Shown piece after piece: positions 1 to 9,763 of a stretch of DNA of 64,000 nucleotides. This DNA is from Dichomitus squalens LYAD-421 SS1 (Eukaryota > Basidiomycota > Agaricomycetes > Polyporales > Polyporaceae), in assembly GCF_000275845.1 (NCBI RefSeq), contig NW_006766889.1:1134611-1198610 (forward strand). The letters run 5' to 3'. The notes under the pieces were generated by a model. That model searched no databases. It was given only the letters and a program-made list of their open reading frames with translations, and was not told where the DNA came from. Each line of letters opens with the position of its first letter. Within the stretch, counting starts at the first letter, position 1. A program made the translations under genes and the position numbers.

Positions 1-2
1 AA

Positions 3-1253
3 GAGATCCTGAGACGCACTCCTGATCAAAGTCTCTTCGTCTGGGGACGCTGCTTGGCCGACTACAACACGCTATCGTCATTACGGAACTCCTCCCAGTC
101 GTTCCTCCATGGGCACCGGGATTCACTCTTCCTGGCTTCCTCTCCTGTTGACTTTGCGAGTTGTGGTGACATAGAAGCCATTGACACCAACGAGCTTTCG
201 GCGCGGCTTGGTGTCATAGTCCCCTTACCTACGTTCACTGTGACTGGGTATGGCATACGTGCAACTCTCCCCCTCCTAACGATCACCACCTCAAGCTCAG
301 GAAGTCCCCTCTACCTTGCTATCCTTGCTTGCGTGCACAAGTCGAAAACCTATGCCCTGTCTTCCCTGTTGCTATCCTCCTCGCAAGGAAACCGCTTCCT
401 GGTTGGTCAATTCCTGGAAAACACCCACTCCGACGCCCGTCACCGTGTTCCGCGAGGGATTTACCGCCGCGGTCTCTTTCATGAACGCAACACGCCATCG
501 CTAGTGGGGAAGCAGATACAGCTTCAAGATTTGTACATTCCGCATCGGCCTCAACGGCTCCCCTTCCCCACACTGCTCGGCTCTTCTACTAGCGCCCCCG
601 ACGGCTCTACCCCCCTAAACATCACCTTTCCTGCCTGGCTCAGACCCGACGTCATGAAGCACGGCTACAAATTCGATAGAAGACCCTCTGTTTATGTCTC
701 CGGTTCGCAGCCGGGCTTCCATACCATCAGACTCGTCCACATGCATCGCCACAGCCTCCCCAGCATTGTCATCACCCTCGGCTTGTGCGACGAGTGCCCA
801 GTCGCTCGTCGTGCACAGTCATCACTATTTCGTAGTCTGCGGGTCGACCTCGCCTTCGAGGACATCGCCACCAAAATACAACGGCTGTCACTAGTCAGCC
901 AACCCAGCTATCACATTCCTCCAGAGCCGGATGCGAGCACTGTCTCCAACGGACACTATCCGTGCCACTCAAAGCATGTCACTGCTTGGGGTTCAATCAT
1001 CGGCGCGAGCTTCCGCTTCGTTCCGCTGATTAGAGAGTTCTGGGACACCGACCGGGGAATTATGGTGCGCCTGACAATCCGGCTAGTGCAGGGTCAGGAC
1101 TTCCCAGCGACGGGAGTAACTAACCTCTTTTCCGTCGGGATCGAGCTAATGGGGCCGCGTCTTCAAGAGGCGGTCAGTCTGGGAGGTTATAGCAAGACAC
1201 TTTCCGTGACAGGAGACCTCGTCTTGCCCTTCGTTCGCCCTTCTTACAATTGA
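3..1253 (+). CDS. HET-type vegetative incompatibility protein, C-terminal part (5' truncated by window edge)
   Basis: The frame is open from the first bases of the window, so the start and the HET domain lie upstream. The first visible residues read EILRRTPDQSLFVWG, the conserved stretch after the HET domain in basidiomycete HET proteins. About 25 residues later comes FLASSPVDFASCG, the FLASSP.DF signature of the DUF8212-type region. About 417 residues are visible in one exon, ending in TGA. Proteins of this family act in non-self recognition and heterokaryon incompatibility, and many copies per genome are usual in Agaricomycetes. The family assignment rests on these two motifs. The specificity and activity of this copy cannot be judged because the HET domain is outside the window. 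Confidence 0.8.
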   Translation, partial: EILRRTPDQSLFVWGRCLADYNTLSSLRNSSQSFLHGHRDSLFLASSPVDFASCGDIEAIDTNELSARLGVIVPLPTFTVTGYGIRATLPLLTITTSSSGSPLYLAILACVHKSKTYALSSLLLSSSQGNRFLVGQFLENTHSDARHRVPRGIYRRGLFHERNTPSLVGKQIQLQDLYIPHRPQRLPFPTLLGSSTSAPDGSTPLNITFPAWLRPDVMKHGYKFDRRPSVYVSGSQPGFHTIRLVHMHRHSLPSIVITLGLCDECPVARRAQSSLFRSLRVDLAFEDIATKIQRLSLVSQPSYHIPPEPDASTVSNGHYPCHSKHVTAWGSIIGASFRFVPLIREFWDTDRGIMVRLTIRLVQGQDFPATGVTNLFSVGIELMGPRLQEAVSLGGYSKTLSVTGDLVLPFVRPSYN

Positions 1254-1455
1254 TCCCAGCTTCCTTCCGCTGCCTTTCATCAAGACTTTCCTCGGCTATG
1301 CATGATAAATAGATTGCTTGACAGGACTCTCATCGTAACCTTGTCTGTATAACAAACCGCAGTGCGCTGCCGTTGCACAATTACTTGGGATAAGTGCCCG
1401 TTCCTTTCGTTACTGCTTTTTCTGAACCAATGACGTACTAGAATACATGACAGCT

Positions 1456-3104
1456 CTACAGTTCCCAGTTCCCAGACGGAGATTTATGTGTCGTGACACT
1501 CGAGTCGCGAACCTCAGCCAAGAATGTATAATTTTCGTCGGTCGGTGATGAGAGGAAGGAGCCCAACGATCCAACAACCTGATTAGCGAAAATGAGAGTA
1601 CCGGGTCTGGCACTCGGCGTTGGCGAACTCTCAGCTGTCAGTTGCGAGGACACCTCTGTTCGACGCCCGACGGCTTGCAGATTCAAGAGAAAGCGCGACA
1701 CGAGGATTGCCGTAAGACTGACAGCGATGGGACACGGTTAGATCGTGCTTTATGCAGTAAATGAGAGATTTGTTGACGTACGGCTCCGAGAATTCCACCA
1801 CATAGCTGACTTGCGTGAGGGAATCGACTTCAGTCTGAGGGTGGGTCGTAAGTTCGCGGGTCGGCGAACTAAAACAATGATGATGCTTACTGGGAACATC
1901 GTGAGGGTTAGGTATATGATGTTCATCGTCAGCAACAGCCTGTGGTAACCGAGTAGTTTGGCACGGTCAACAGCTTTAAAAAACGCTTGAGCCTGTACGT
2001 ACCCAAAGTACAATGTTCCTATAGTACTGCGATGATCAGCGATGTCGCGATATTAGTCAACCACCCCCGCGTACCATCGTGAAGCAAGACGCTCGAAAAC
2101 GATCTTTTCCTGCCAGTCAAATGTACAAGCACCTTGCGCCCCATGCGTGTAGACCAGTAAGTTGTATGCCAAGTGACACACAAGACAATTGCATCGGCAG
2201 TAATGATACAACCGCGACTGACGATTGTGACTTTGAACGCCAGGACAAGTGAGCCTACGAAAATTCTGGTGTTCTGGATTGATGCACGCACATCTCCACG
2301 GTGAATGAGTAACGGGATGGTCAGTCAGAATATGGATACTGTCTTACAATTTATTCACTTCCTCTGGCAAGCGCACCTCGGCCATCAGGCACTCTGTCCC
2401 AGCTACGGTGTCTTCCACGCGGGTGAGCCAATGCAATCGAGCCTGATCACATTGTAGGTAAGTATAGCTCAGATGGACAGCGTGATCAGTACGAACGTAA
2501 TTCATCGCAAACAACGGGGAAGACAGAACAAAAACGAGGATTGCGGTGGGCCACCGAACGCGTCCATCGCACAATGCAAATACACGCAACGCCGAAAAGA
2601 CTGCCAATAATGATACGTGTGGGTTCAGGACGGCTATTTGTGTGCAGATAAACTAGAAAGCGTACATGCCCAGGGTATATACTGCGTATACGCCAAGATT
2701 TGCGCAACAACCGTTAGGTTGGAGTAACTGAAGGGCTGTAAGTTCCCTACGTCAAGGTCATGATCGCATGTCACACCTCTGTTCAATCATATTTCAGCGG
2801 ACTTGATCCTTTCACTGTGACAGGGATGCACTCACTGAACATGACCAATTGGCCATCAACATGGTCCGTACGCTGTAAGCTAGTAGCGTGATATATCTGC
2901 TGGACAGGAAGAGAGCCGAGGCCCCTGTGACCTTGCGCTTCCAGAACAAGGCTACTTCCCGATCCAGCGTGATGGCATTTTCGAACACGAGCAATGCTGC
3001 CGAAATCATCAACCACGATGTAACGTGGGGGATTGGCTTAGGTCTAGCCAACGACAGGCGGAGACTCACTCAAGGCGGCCAAAGTGCAATAGTAGTCTTT
3101 GACT
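1456..3104 (-). CDS. DUF6533-type multi-pass membrane protein
   Basis: This is a multi-exon minus-strand gene with the order of elements seen in basidiomycete DUF6533 proteins. A short exon near 3070-3104 reads YYCTLAAL and splices to TLLVFENAITLDREV, then FWKRKVTGASALFLSSRY (exon at about 2880-3020). Next come AVFSALRVFALCDG (about 2560-2607), a membrane segment with CIITADAIVLCVTW (about 2160-2210), and an exon with the hydrophobic LLTMNIIYLTLTMF. The last exon has SRFLLNLQAVG followed by a polar tail and a stop at 1456. About seven membrane helices are expected. The function of the family is unknown. The start codon and first exon upstream of 3104 were not resolved, and inner exon edges are approximate. 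I saw no clear in-frame break, but a recently decayed copy cannot be excluded. Confidence 0.7.
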
Positions 3105-4206
3105 CTAAAAAGCGAACGTCAGCGAATCTCGAGGCTAACGGACAACGCTGTCAACGTACATGCTCTGTTGCGTAGCCACAATCTGCGCTACGTCAAGGCC
3201 TGGGTCGGCATTCATGTGTAATATGGGCGTAGTACTCGTCTATGAGCTGGTAACACGATTCCGTCTTGTGCGAAGACAACTACTTATAGACTTGCAGGTC
3301 GAAGAACGTGGGATCCCAGACCTTTGGCGCCATAGCGAACAAGTTTCGGTGATCTTCGGATGGGAAAGAATACTTCAAAATCGGCAGATTGGCGATACGA
3401 CTGGCTGCGGGTTCTGTTCATCTATCTATCTCACTGCTGTTCACGAAGGGAAGAACGCATTTATGATACTCACTGGCACCTGGCGTATTCTGCGCTGCAA
3501 ACCATACGCCGACAAGCCCGTCAAGTATTGCTCCCATTCTGCAAATTAAGGGAGCAAGAAGCTGCTCCGCATGCTGTAGTTCCCATATCCGCCATGAGAA
3601 TTCGCATGGCCGTTATCTTCAACGACCATCAAACCTAGCAGGTGGGATGATCCCACGACGGAGCTAGAGTACCGGTCAGTGTCGCTGTGATGGCGACACT
3701 CGACTCGGTGAGTTTGACATACATATATGTATGCGCAACATCCAACCGGGGGAATTAAGCGAGAGAGTCCAAGAAGATGCAGTACGTAGGTACAAATGGA
3801 TGTCGAGCTGCCGCTTGTCGGCAAACACCGAAAGATGATCAACTGCTTCTGCGATTGATCTTGACGCCTTTAGAATTTCGGGCTGTTAGACACATTGTCC
3901 TATATAAATGTGACCTTGGCATGGCAGCTGGCTGCACTCAAGACAACTCATCTTGGACAACACCATCACATATTTGAAAGTGCCCAATAATATATATTTT
4001 CCAGCGAAGAACATCATTGTGCAGTCTGCTGTGTTGCTAGAGTACATGTAAGTTTCATTCACTGCAATCCCCTGGTGAGCGCTGGAGCAAAGCTACCACC
4101 CTTTTACAAAGCTAAATTGTCATATGGTATGACCACTGAACGCCGACATCGAGTAGACTCCGAGTAGACTCGACGCCGGATAGTTGGGCATCGTTGCATA
4201 GCTTGT
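3105..4206. other. Intergenic, no gene recognised
   Basis: Open frames of up to 129 codons exist on the plus strand (3160-3549), but they lack family motifs, hydrophobic segments or a convincing start. The 3' part around 3900-4020 is AT-rich. Nothing else is visible. Confidence 0.5.
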
Positions 4207-4611
4207 CTACCACGTGTCCTAGGAAGCAATCGGAACATGAGTGCTGCAGCGACGGGAAATAGGCGTCGAGAAAGAGCCTACCTCAACGACTTCGGCCTCA
4301 GTAACGACTTCAGTCTCGCCACCGTAGTAGTTCGACTCGACAGTCTCGGTCTCTTCCGTGTACTCGACCTGGCGAAGGACACTGAGTTCTGCTGACAATT
4401 TAAGTACAGCCAGGAGAGGCGCACCTCCTCGCGGCCGCCACTGTCGTACTCGACCTCTTCTTGGACCTCTTCGGTCTCAGCAACGTTCTCGTAGCCGTTG
4501 TTGTAGTCAACCTGAACACAAAGAAGAAGGTATGGCTATCAGTCGAGTCGGTGGTAAGATCAGAGCATGGTTGCGTACGTTCTCGACGACGGTTTCTTCT
4601 TCGTAGTACAT
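4207..4611 (-). CDS. Small, very acidic Glu/Tyr/Val-rich protein (72 aa, four exons)
   Basis: I did not recognise a family. ATG is at 4611 and the exons are 4579-4611, 4425-4511, 4282-4368 and 4207-4218. They are joined by introns of 67, 56 and 63 nt, each with a GT...AG pair and each in phase 0. The spliced frame has 72 codons and ends in TAG. The first exon encodes MYYEEETVVEN. Exons 2 and 3 are each exactly 87 nt (29 codons) and start V-D-Y and V-E-Y, followed by alternating Glu, Thr, Val and Tyr. The last exon adds only D-T-W. Glutamate dominates and there are almost no basic residues, so the product should be strongly anionic and disordered. No signal peptide or membrane segment is seen. 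The regular splice pattern and uniform composition support a real gene. Its function is unknown. Confidence 0.6.
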
Positions 4612-6182
4612 GATCGTTCCTTGCTGGTGACTGTGGACGGGTGGGTTTGATTGGGAAGTGTACGGGGGAAGAAAGGGATTGTTGCTTTGATTCGTCGTCT
4701 GCGGACTGTGCGGCCTCTTATACCGCAACGCTTACTGCTCCCGGGGGCCATGAGCGGTTTCCAAGGACCAGAGACGCTTTCGCTGCGGCAAGATAGATCT
4801 GTCATACAACTTGCTCTAATCCGCGTAGCACGTAGCCGAGAAGGCACTTTACGACGCGCTGCGAACAGGTTTACCACATCGTTCACAGGATCGAACGCGG
4901 AAGCTTTGAGAGTTTAGTCGCGGTTGCGACAACTGGAAGGTTCAGGCATCTGTGGACTGTCGATGCAGCAGAGCATGCAAGTGACACAGTTTGATCGCAT
5001 GGTGTGCGGCAACAAAGATGTTACCTACAGTCATTGCGGCCTCGCGAGAGCATGGGTTGCAATGCAAAGAGCGAGCCGACCGCAGAAGGGCTCGATAGGC
5101 AGCCTGCGAACAGTCAATGAAGTGTCCGACAAGATGGAAAGCGCAAGGGCACTGCATAGCGCTACGGAACTACCTGATCGAACTTGGTGTGATACGAGTA
5201 GGTCGGAGTTAAGGCGATGCGGGAGTGTTGCGCCCAGAACAGCATTTCGTTCATCGATAGACGACACCTATCCAATCGCAAATTCTGCGTTTCCTGCGCA
5301 ACATGATGAGACATCGAGTTGGGTCCAGATGACCAGGATGTTCAACGTCCTGGAATCTAAAAATAGAGGTATATCAGATTTCACATACGGCTTGGACACG
5401 CTACTGTCCTTACACTGCTTCGGAAAGTATGCCGCACGAATCTGTAATGCCTTCCTTGTCATCCATTGAGGGCTCGCAGCAGCGCCTCGGGATTGAAATG
5501 GGTAGGCAGTGCTGCGTGGGCTGACCTGGTAGGCCTCATCGTCGCATGTTGCTTCAAAAATCAGTCCAGAGCGCAGCTGCGGCGAAGCCCTCGAAAACCT
5601 TGTACACGAAAGCTTGTACATATGTAGAACAGCTGCTGTTTCAGATTCGTCGCTTCGCCGGCCCCTCTTCGCACTGTACCTGAAATGCGGACTGTCGAGG
5701 CAATCTCTACGGCCAATTCCATTCAGGGACACCCCTTGGTGTAAACCTGATTACTTGCAGATAGTCAGGCGTCAAAGAGGAGAACTCACCGTTGCGTTGG
5801 CTCATCCTCATGATCTTGTATAGGCTAGGATGCGGCGAGCGTCCCAGTGAGGCACATTGGACTAGTCTGAGTATGTCTGGTCGCCCTTGTTGAGATGGCT
5901 GCAATGGCCACTGATGTATGCCCTTTGGACGCAATGTAATGAGTTGTACCGCAAGGATAATTTGGAGCTACAGCAACAACTGCCAGGACACTGCTCAGAG
6001 TTGAGTAACGTTGAGTAGTGAGGATGGCGCTGGTTGTCGACCAAGCCCCGCGCTCACGCCCCCACTCGGTCCGGATCCGGACGCGACGCGTTCCCCGCCA
6101 CCGCCGGCCACCACGCATCCACCGTCCTCCGCCACCCGCCCTACCCCTGGCCCCCTCCCTGTCCTCCTTCGATTCTGCCAAC
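4612..6182. other. Intergenic, no gene recognised
   Basis: This holds the upstream regions of the small acidic gene (minus strand) and of EAF7 (plus strand). The last 130 bases before EAF7 are pyrimidine-rich, as common in fungal promoters. One plus-strand frame of 181 codons (4924-5469) starts with a non-ATG codon and has no recognisable domain, so it is not called. Confidence 0.5.
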
Positions 6183-7156
6183 ATGGCGACGAACTTGGAC
6201 GTCGACGAGCCAAAGACGTCCTGGCTAGACACTGTCGAAGGCGAGATCGCGTTCTTTCGCTCCCTCATGCGCGCGCGCCCTGTAGGCATACACCGGCACT
6301 TCCACGTCCTCACAATGCGCAACTCCATCGTGCGCGACACAGGCCGGCTAGTGGAGGTGGATGAGTTGTGGCGGAAGTTGCGCACGTGTTACGACCTCGA
6401 CGTCCTCGAGAACATCGTCAGTGAGCCGCTCGCGCCTGCCCCGTTCTCTGTTCGCTCATCATGCTCGACTATCATACTCATAAATCATTCGGGATGGATT
6501 GACTGACAACCTCGTACCCTCGCGTGGGGAATGTTACTTCGGGGCGCACGCGATCACTCAGGAGGCAGACGGCTACGACGTACCAGGCGAGAGCCATGCA
6601 GGCACCCCGCCTTTCCAACAACCCGCGTCCCCCTCACCCTCGGACAACATCTTCAACCATCCCTTCTTCCGCGGCGAGTTCACCCTCCCACAAGATGAGA
6701 CGATCGACCAGCTCGTATCGGCACGACGCATGCGCGCGTCCGCCTCATTACCCTCGTCCTCTCCAGCGCCATCACCGGCGGCTAACGCGAAGTCTGGCCG
6801 GGGCGGGCGCAAGGGCAAGAGCAAGCTCAAGGTCATGGCGGGGCTTGTAGGCGGGGACAGTGATAGCAGCGCATTGACGCAGGAGAGTGGGGATGAGAGC
6901 GTTGCACCGACACCAAGGGACAGCGTTGCGACGGGAACAGATGCAGGGGACGACTACGCAGAGGAGGAAGAGGAAGCTAGGCAATCACCAGGTATGTTGT
7001 CGCGTATTTTTGTCCCTTTTGTGTCTGACATCGTTCGGCATAGCTGCCTCAATAGCGTCAAAGCAGCCTCGCAAAGGGAAAGGCAGACGTGGGTCAACCG
7101 CAGCCCGCGGACGAGGCGGCTCAACAGCGCGAGGTGGCAAGAAGAAAAAGAAGTAG
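6183..7156 (+). CDS. EAF7: Eaf7 / MRGBP-like subunit of the NuA4 histone acetyltransferase
   Basis: This is a subunit of NuA4, the nuclear H4/H2A acetyltransferase, where Eaf7 forms a submodule with Eaf3 and Eaf5. The exons are 6183-6420, 6569-6991 and 7044-7156, giving 257 aa. Residues 10-80 carry the CT20/EAF7 domain: WLDTVEGEIAFFRSLMRARP, GIHRHFHVLTM and a motif matching the conserved DELWRKLRTCYDLDVLENI. The rest is low complexity, with an acidic DDYAEEEEEA run and a basic Gly/Arg/Lys tail ending in five lysines, as in other fungal Eaf7 proteins. The donor GTGAGC at 6421 fits an acceptor at 6568; an alternative acceptor at 6561 would need a weaker donor. ATG 6183 follows a C-rich leader. 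The gene converges on RPL17. Confidence 0.85.
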
Positions 7157-7469
7157 CCTTTGCCGCTACACCTGTCCCTTACTATCTTATTCGTTCGCTA
7201 TCGTAGCCATGCCCTTTGTATTCATACTGACCTCATACCCAATCATGTCGCGGCATGCATGATACCCCCTGAGTGTATCGACAAATCAAGTGCAAGGAAA
7301 GATGCATAATCCATGTATAGTATCGCTCGCTCACTTCTCGTTTTCGCGACATGGCATACGCATATGTATGAAGACAACGATGCACGACCAATGCGTCGCA
7401 AGCAGATGGCATGGCTCCCACCAACAACCTCCCCATAACACCGCACTATCAACGGACGGAATCACGGAC
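7157..7469. other. Shared 3' region of EAF7 and RPL17
   Basis: This is the 313-base gap between the stops of two convergent genes. It must carry both 3' UTRs. No gene, repeat or clear poly(A) element was identified. Confidence 0.5.
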
Positions 7470-8402
7470 TTATGCGGCCGGAGCGGGGACCCGCGCAGCC
7501 TCGATCCGTCTGCGGGCGACTTGTCGCCTGTTGAGGCCGGAGAGTGATGAAGCGGCAACAATGTCCTTGTCCTTCGCCCGCTCGACCTCCGCATCGGATG
7601 CCGACAAGATGATCTCAACGTGAGTAGGGTGCCCCTGGTATGGGTTGATACGACCATGCGCACGGTACGTGCGGCGGCGAGTTTTCTGGTAGATGGGAAA
7701 GGAAGACGAGAATGGTCAGGATTGTTATCATACTGCACAGACAAGAGACGGTACGTACGGGAGCCTGTTGAACGACAATGTTCTTGATGTAGAGGTCCTC
7801 GAGCTCAAGGTTTTTCGCATCCGCGTTCGACTCAGCGTTCTTCAAGAGGCGGAGGATGAACTTGACGGACTTCTCAGGCCAGCGACCTAGCCGTCACCAG
7901 TAGATTGAGCCCACATTCCCCGCCGTACACACGTGAATGACGCACCCTGAGTAGCCTTGAACTGTTTGGCCTGGCTAGCACGGCCAACACCACCAGAGAA
8001 CCGGCGGAAGGGGATGACCTGCTTGTGCTCGGAAACGTCGCTGAGGTAGGCGTACGCCTTCGTGAGCTTGAGGCCTGCATCCAGATCAAAGCCATCCCTT
8101 CAGTTTCCCGCCCAAACCCATGTCCCAACCGAAGTCACAAACCCGTCAACGCAGCGGCAACCTCACGCATGTTCTTGAAATGCGTCCGGAGGTACTCACC
8201 CCGGGCGCGGGAAGCTGCAAACGCACCACGTCCACCGTCAGTCTCCCTTCAAAACAAACGCAAGTTTGCGGTCCTTCAAACGCACTTTTCTCGGGGTTAG
8301 TGGCGAGGGCAGCGGCGGCGTAACGAACTGTATTCCGTACGAGCAAGGTTTCAGCGTCCCAGGCGTGTCATTGTCAAGCATAGTCTCTGAGTACGCACCC
8401 AT
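7470..8402 (-). CDS. RPL17: 60S ribosomal protein L17 (uL22)
   Basis: uL22 lines the polypeptide exit tunnel of the large ribosomal subunit. The spliced frame starts [15 protein letters not shown] and contains [37 protein letters not shown] and [20 protein letters not shown]. It continues with [20 protein letters not shown] and [20 protein letters not shown], then [18 protein letters not shown]. The last three are hallmark uL22 segments (the tunnel loop is [14 protein letters not shown]). Exon 1 contributes only four coding bases (ATGG, 8399-8402); the second Val codon is completed by exon 2 at 8327. At least six coding exons follow, with a stop at 7470. The splice sites are regular throughout. 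A transposon lies about 150 bp upstream of the start. Confidence 0.95.
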
Positions 8403-8558
8403 CTTGAAGTCTTGCTGAGTTTGTCGTACACGATACTGGTCGTCAGTACAGTCCCGTATGAGAGGGCTTGGGTGGCTGAACTCTATCTGCCACAACTATG
8501 TAGTTCCTCGGCTAGATCCCCCTGAGCGCCTCTCCGATCGCGACTTCATGTGATTTGG

Positions 8559-8667
8559 TAGTCTCGTGACCAGACGTTCGGAGTTCAAAGCGGATGCGAA
8601 AAAACCGGAACCGTCCGCGCTCCTGAACGTCTGGTGGAATCACCCCCGTGACTCCCCCATCGGTGAC
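8559..8667 (+). repeat. Left terminal inverted repeat
   Basis: This is a 109-bp repeat with the core motif CCAGACGTTC near its outer edge (8570-8579) and the inverse GAACGTCTGG near 8625-8634, so the repeat can fold on itself. It aligns without gaps to the reverse complement of 9206-9314. Confidence 0.85.
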
Positions 8668-8798
8668 ATGTGTCACATACCGACGCCCCGTCTGGGCAGT
8701 CCGAGAATGTCGGAGGGCGCCCTTGGTGCGCGATGCAGCGCCGCGCTGTCGTTACATGCTTGCGATACCTCCTGTACTGTCCACAATGGCTCCCTAAG

Positions 8799-9049
8799 TC
8801 ATGCTGTCTTGCTTGTCCTGATATACTGTACATGGCTACTACCACTACCCTCCATATAGGCCAGAATGGACTTGACGCGGTCGAGTACGGTGCGGCCGGA
8901 AACGGAAATCGAGTGCGATAAGCGCCCGCGCATCGATTGGGTGTGATAGAGGTATATGGGCGGGGCGGGATCCTCGAGAGCTGCTTCGACCGGGTCCCAC
9001 TCAGAGACGTCTGAGAGCCGGTCGCTGTCGCACTCGGACGGTGCATAGT

Positions 9050-9081
<32 letters not shown>

Positions 9082-9200
9082 TCGAAGAGGGCTCCCCAGC
9101 CGCTGGGGTGCTCCTCGAGGTCTTCTTCGGCTCCACGGGTTCCATAGACGCTCGCGGACGGGAAGCTAAGTGACGGTGGGACGCAAGCAGGAGATGTCAC
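8799..9200 (-). CDS. Open frame inside the transposon, Asp-rich, possibly captured host sequence
   Basis: A 133-codon frame lies almost entirely inside the element. It contains a run of eight aspartates (encoded by the GTC/TCG microsatellite), then DRLSDVSEWDPVEAALEDP and SGRTVLDRVKSILAYMEG. The first codon of the open frame is GTG, not ATG; the first in-frame ATG is only about two thirds of the way in, so it may not be translated as shown. I recognise no transposase or other domain. The acidic, Ser/Asp-rich composition resembles a piece of a nuclear or regulatory host protein rather than random sequence, but this is inference. Confidence 0.3.
9048..9084 (+). repeat. Trinucleotide microsatellite (TCG)n
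   Basis: About twelve tandem TCG units, interrupted once by CCG, lie inside the transposon. Read on the minus strand they encode the polyaspartate run of the internal frame. Confidence 0.9.
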
Positions 9201-9205
9201 AGTTG

Positions 9206-9314
9206 GTCACCGATGGGGGAGTCACGGGGGTGATTCCACCAGACGTTCAGGAGCCCGGATGCTTCCGATTTTTTCGCATCCGATTCAGGCTCCGAACGTC
9301 TGGTCACGAGACTA
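9206..9314 (-). repeat. Right terminal inverted repeat
   Basis: This is the inverted partner of 8559-8667. The inner 38 bases (GTCACCGATGGG... at 9206-9243) and the outer 25 bases are identical to the left copy in inverted orientation. Differences are confined to the loop between the two nested arms. Confidence 0.85.
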
Positions 9315-9323
9315 GTGATTTGG

Positions 9324-9763
9324 CCTCCGGCCCTCAGCGCTAGCACTGATCCATCTGTTCACGACGATGACCCAATAGAATTTGCCTCTTCTCTCTGAAC
9401 TACACCTGATTTGTATCTATTCCTCTCACTCGCCGTTTCACAGCGATGTCGAGTTCGGGTATATCAATGAGCTGTGCAGTCCCTGTCGTTCAGAGTGGAC
9501 GGATGTCTATCACGCACTGCCAACGTCGTCTATTGACTATAACTAGACAGCTACCGACATGCGTTCTGACTTATTAGTCCTCAGCTTGTACCCGTGTCTC
9601 GCCATATCTACGACCTCAATACGTACGCTTAGACAAAGGGAAACAACATCCTCACATGCAACGAGTGCAGATAAGCCCCGATGGGGTAGACAGTAATCCG
9701 GCAGACGGTAGTGTCGTAAGTCGTCCTGGGTGTACCAAGAAGTATAGATTCTGAGTCTTATTC
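9324..9763. other. Region between transposon and DUF6535 coding sequence
   Basis: It probably holds the promoter and first exon of the DUF6535 gene. An ATG at 9446 opens a 44-codon frame, but I could not connect it convincingly to the downstream exon. Confidence 0.3.

Larger units (their letters stand above)
8559..9314. mobile_element. MULE-like terminal-inverted-repeat DNA transposon, non-autonomous
   Basis: A complete 756-bp element is bounded by a perfect 9-bp target duplication, GTGATTTGG, at 8550-8558 and 9315-9323. Its ends are 109-bp terminal inverted repeats, 8559-8667 and 9206-9314, starting TAGTCTCGTGACCAGACG. They differ at about 9 of 109 positions by my count. The 9-bp duplication and long repeats fit the Mutator (MULE) superfamily best. 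Each terminal repeat is itself partly palindromic: CCAGACGTTCGGAG at its outer end is answered by CTCCTGAACGTCTGG about 50 bases further in. No transposase is encoded. The interior (8668-9205) has a long open frame on the minus strand and a (TCG)n tract. The insertion lies about 150 bp upstream of RPL17. Confidence 0.85.

Noticed and set aside
4924..5469. 181-codon plus-strand frame
   Set aside because: It starts at a non-ATG codon, shows no domain, signal or membrane segment, and no partner exons. Chance is likely.
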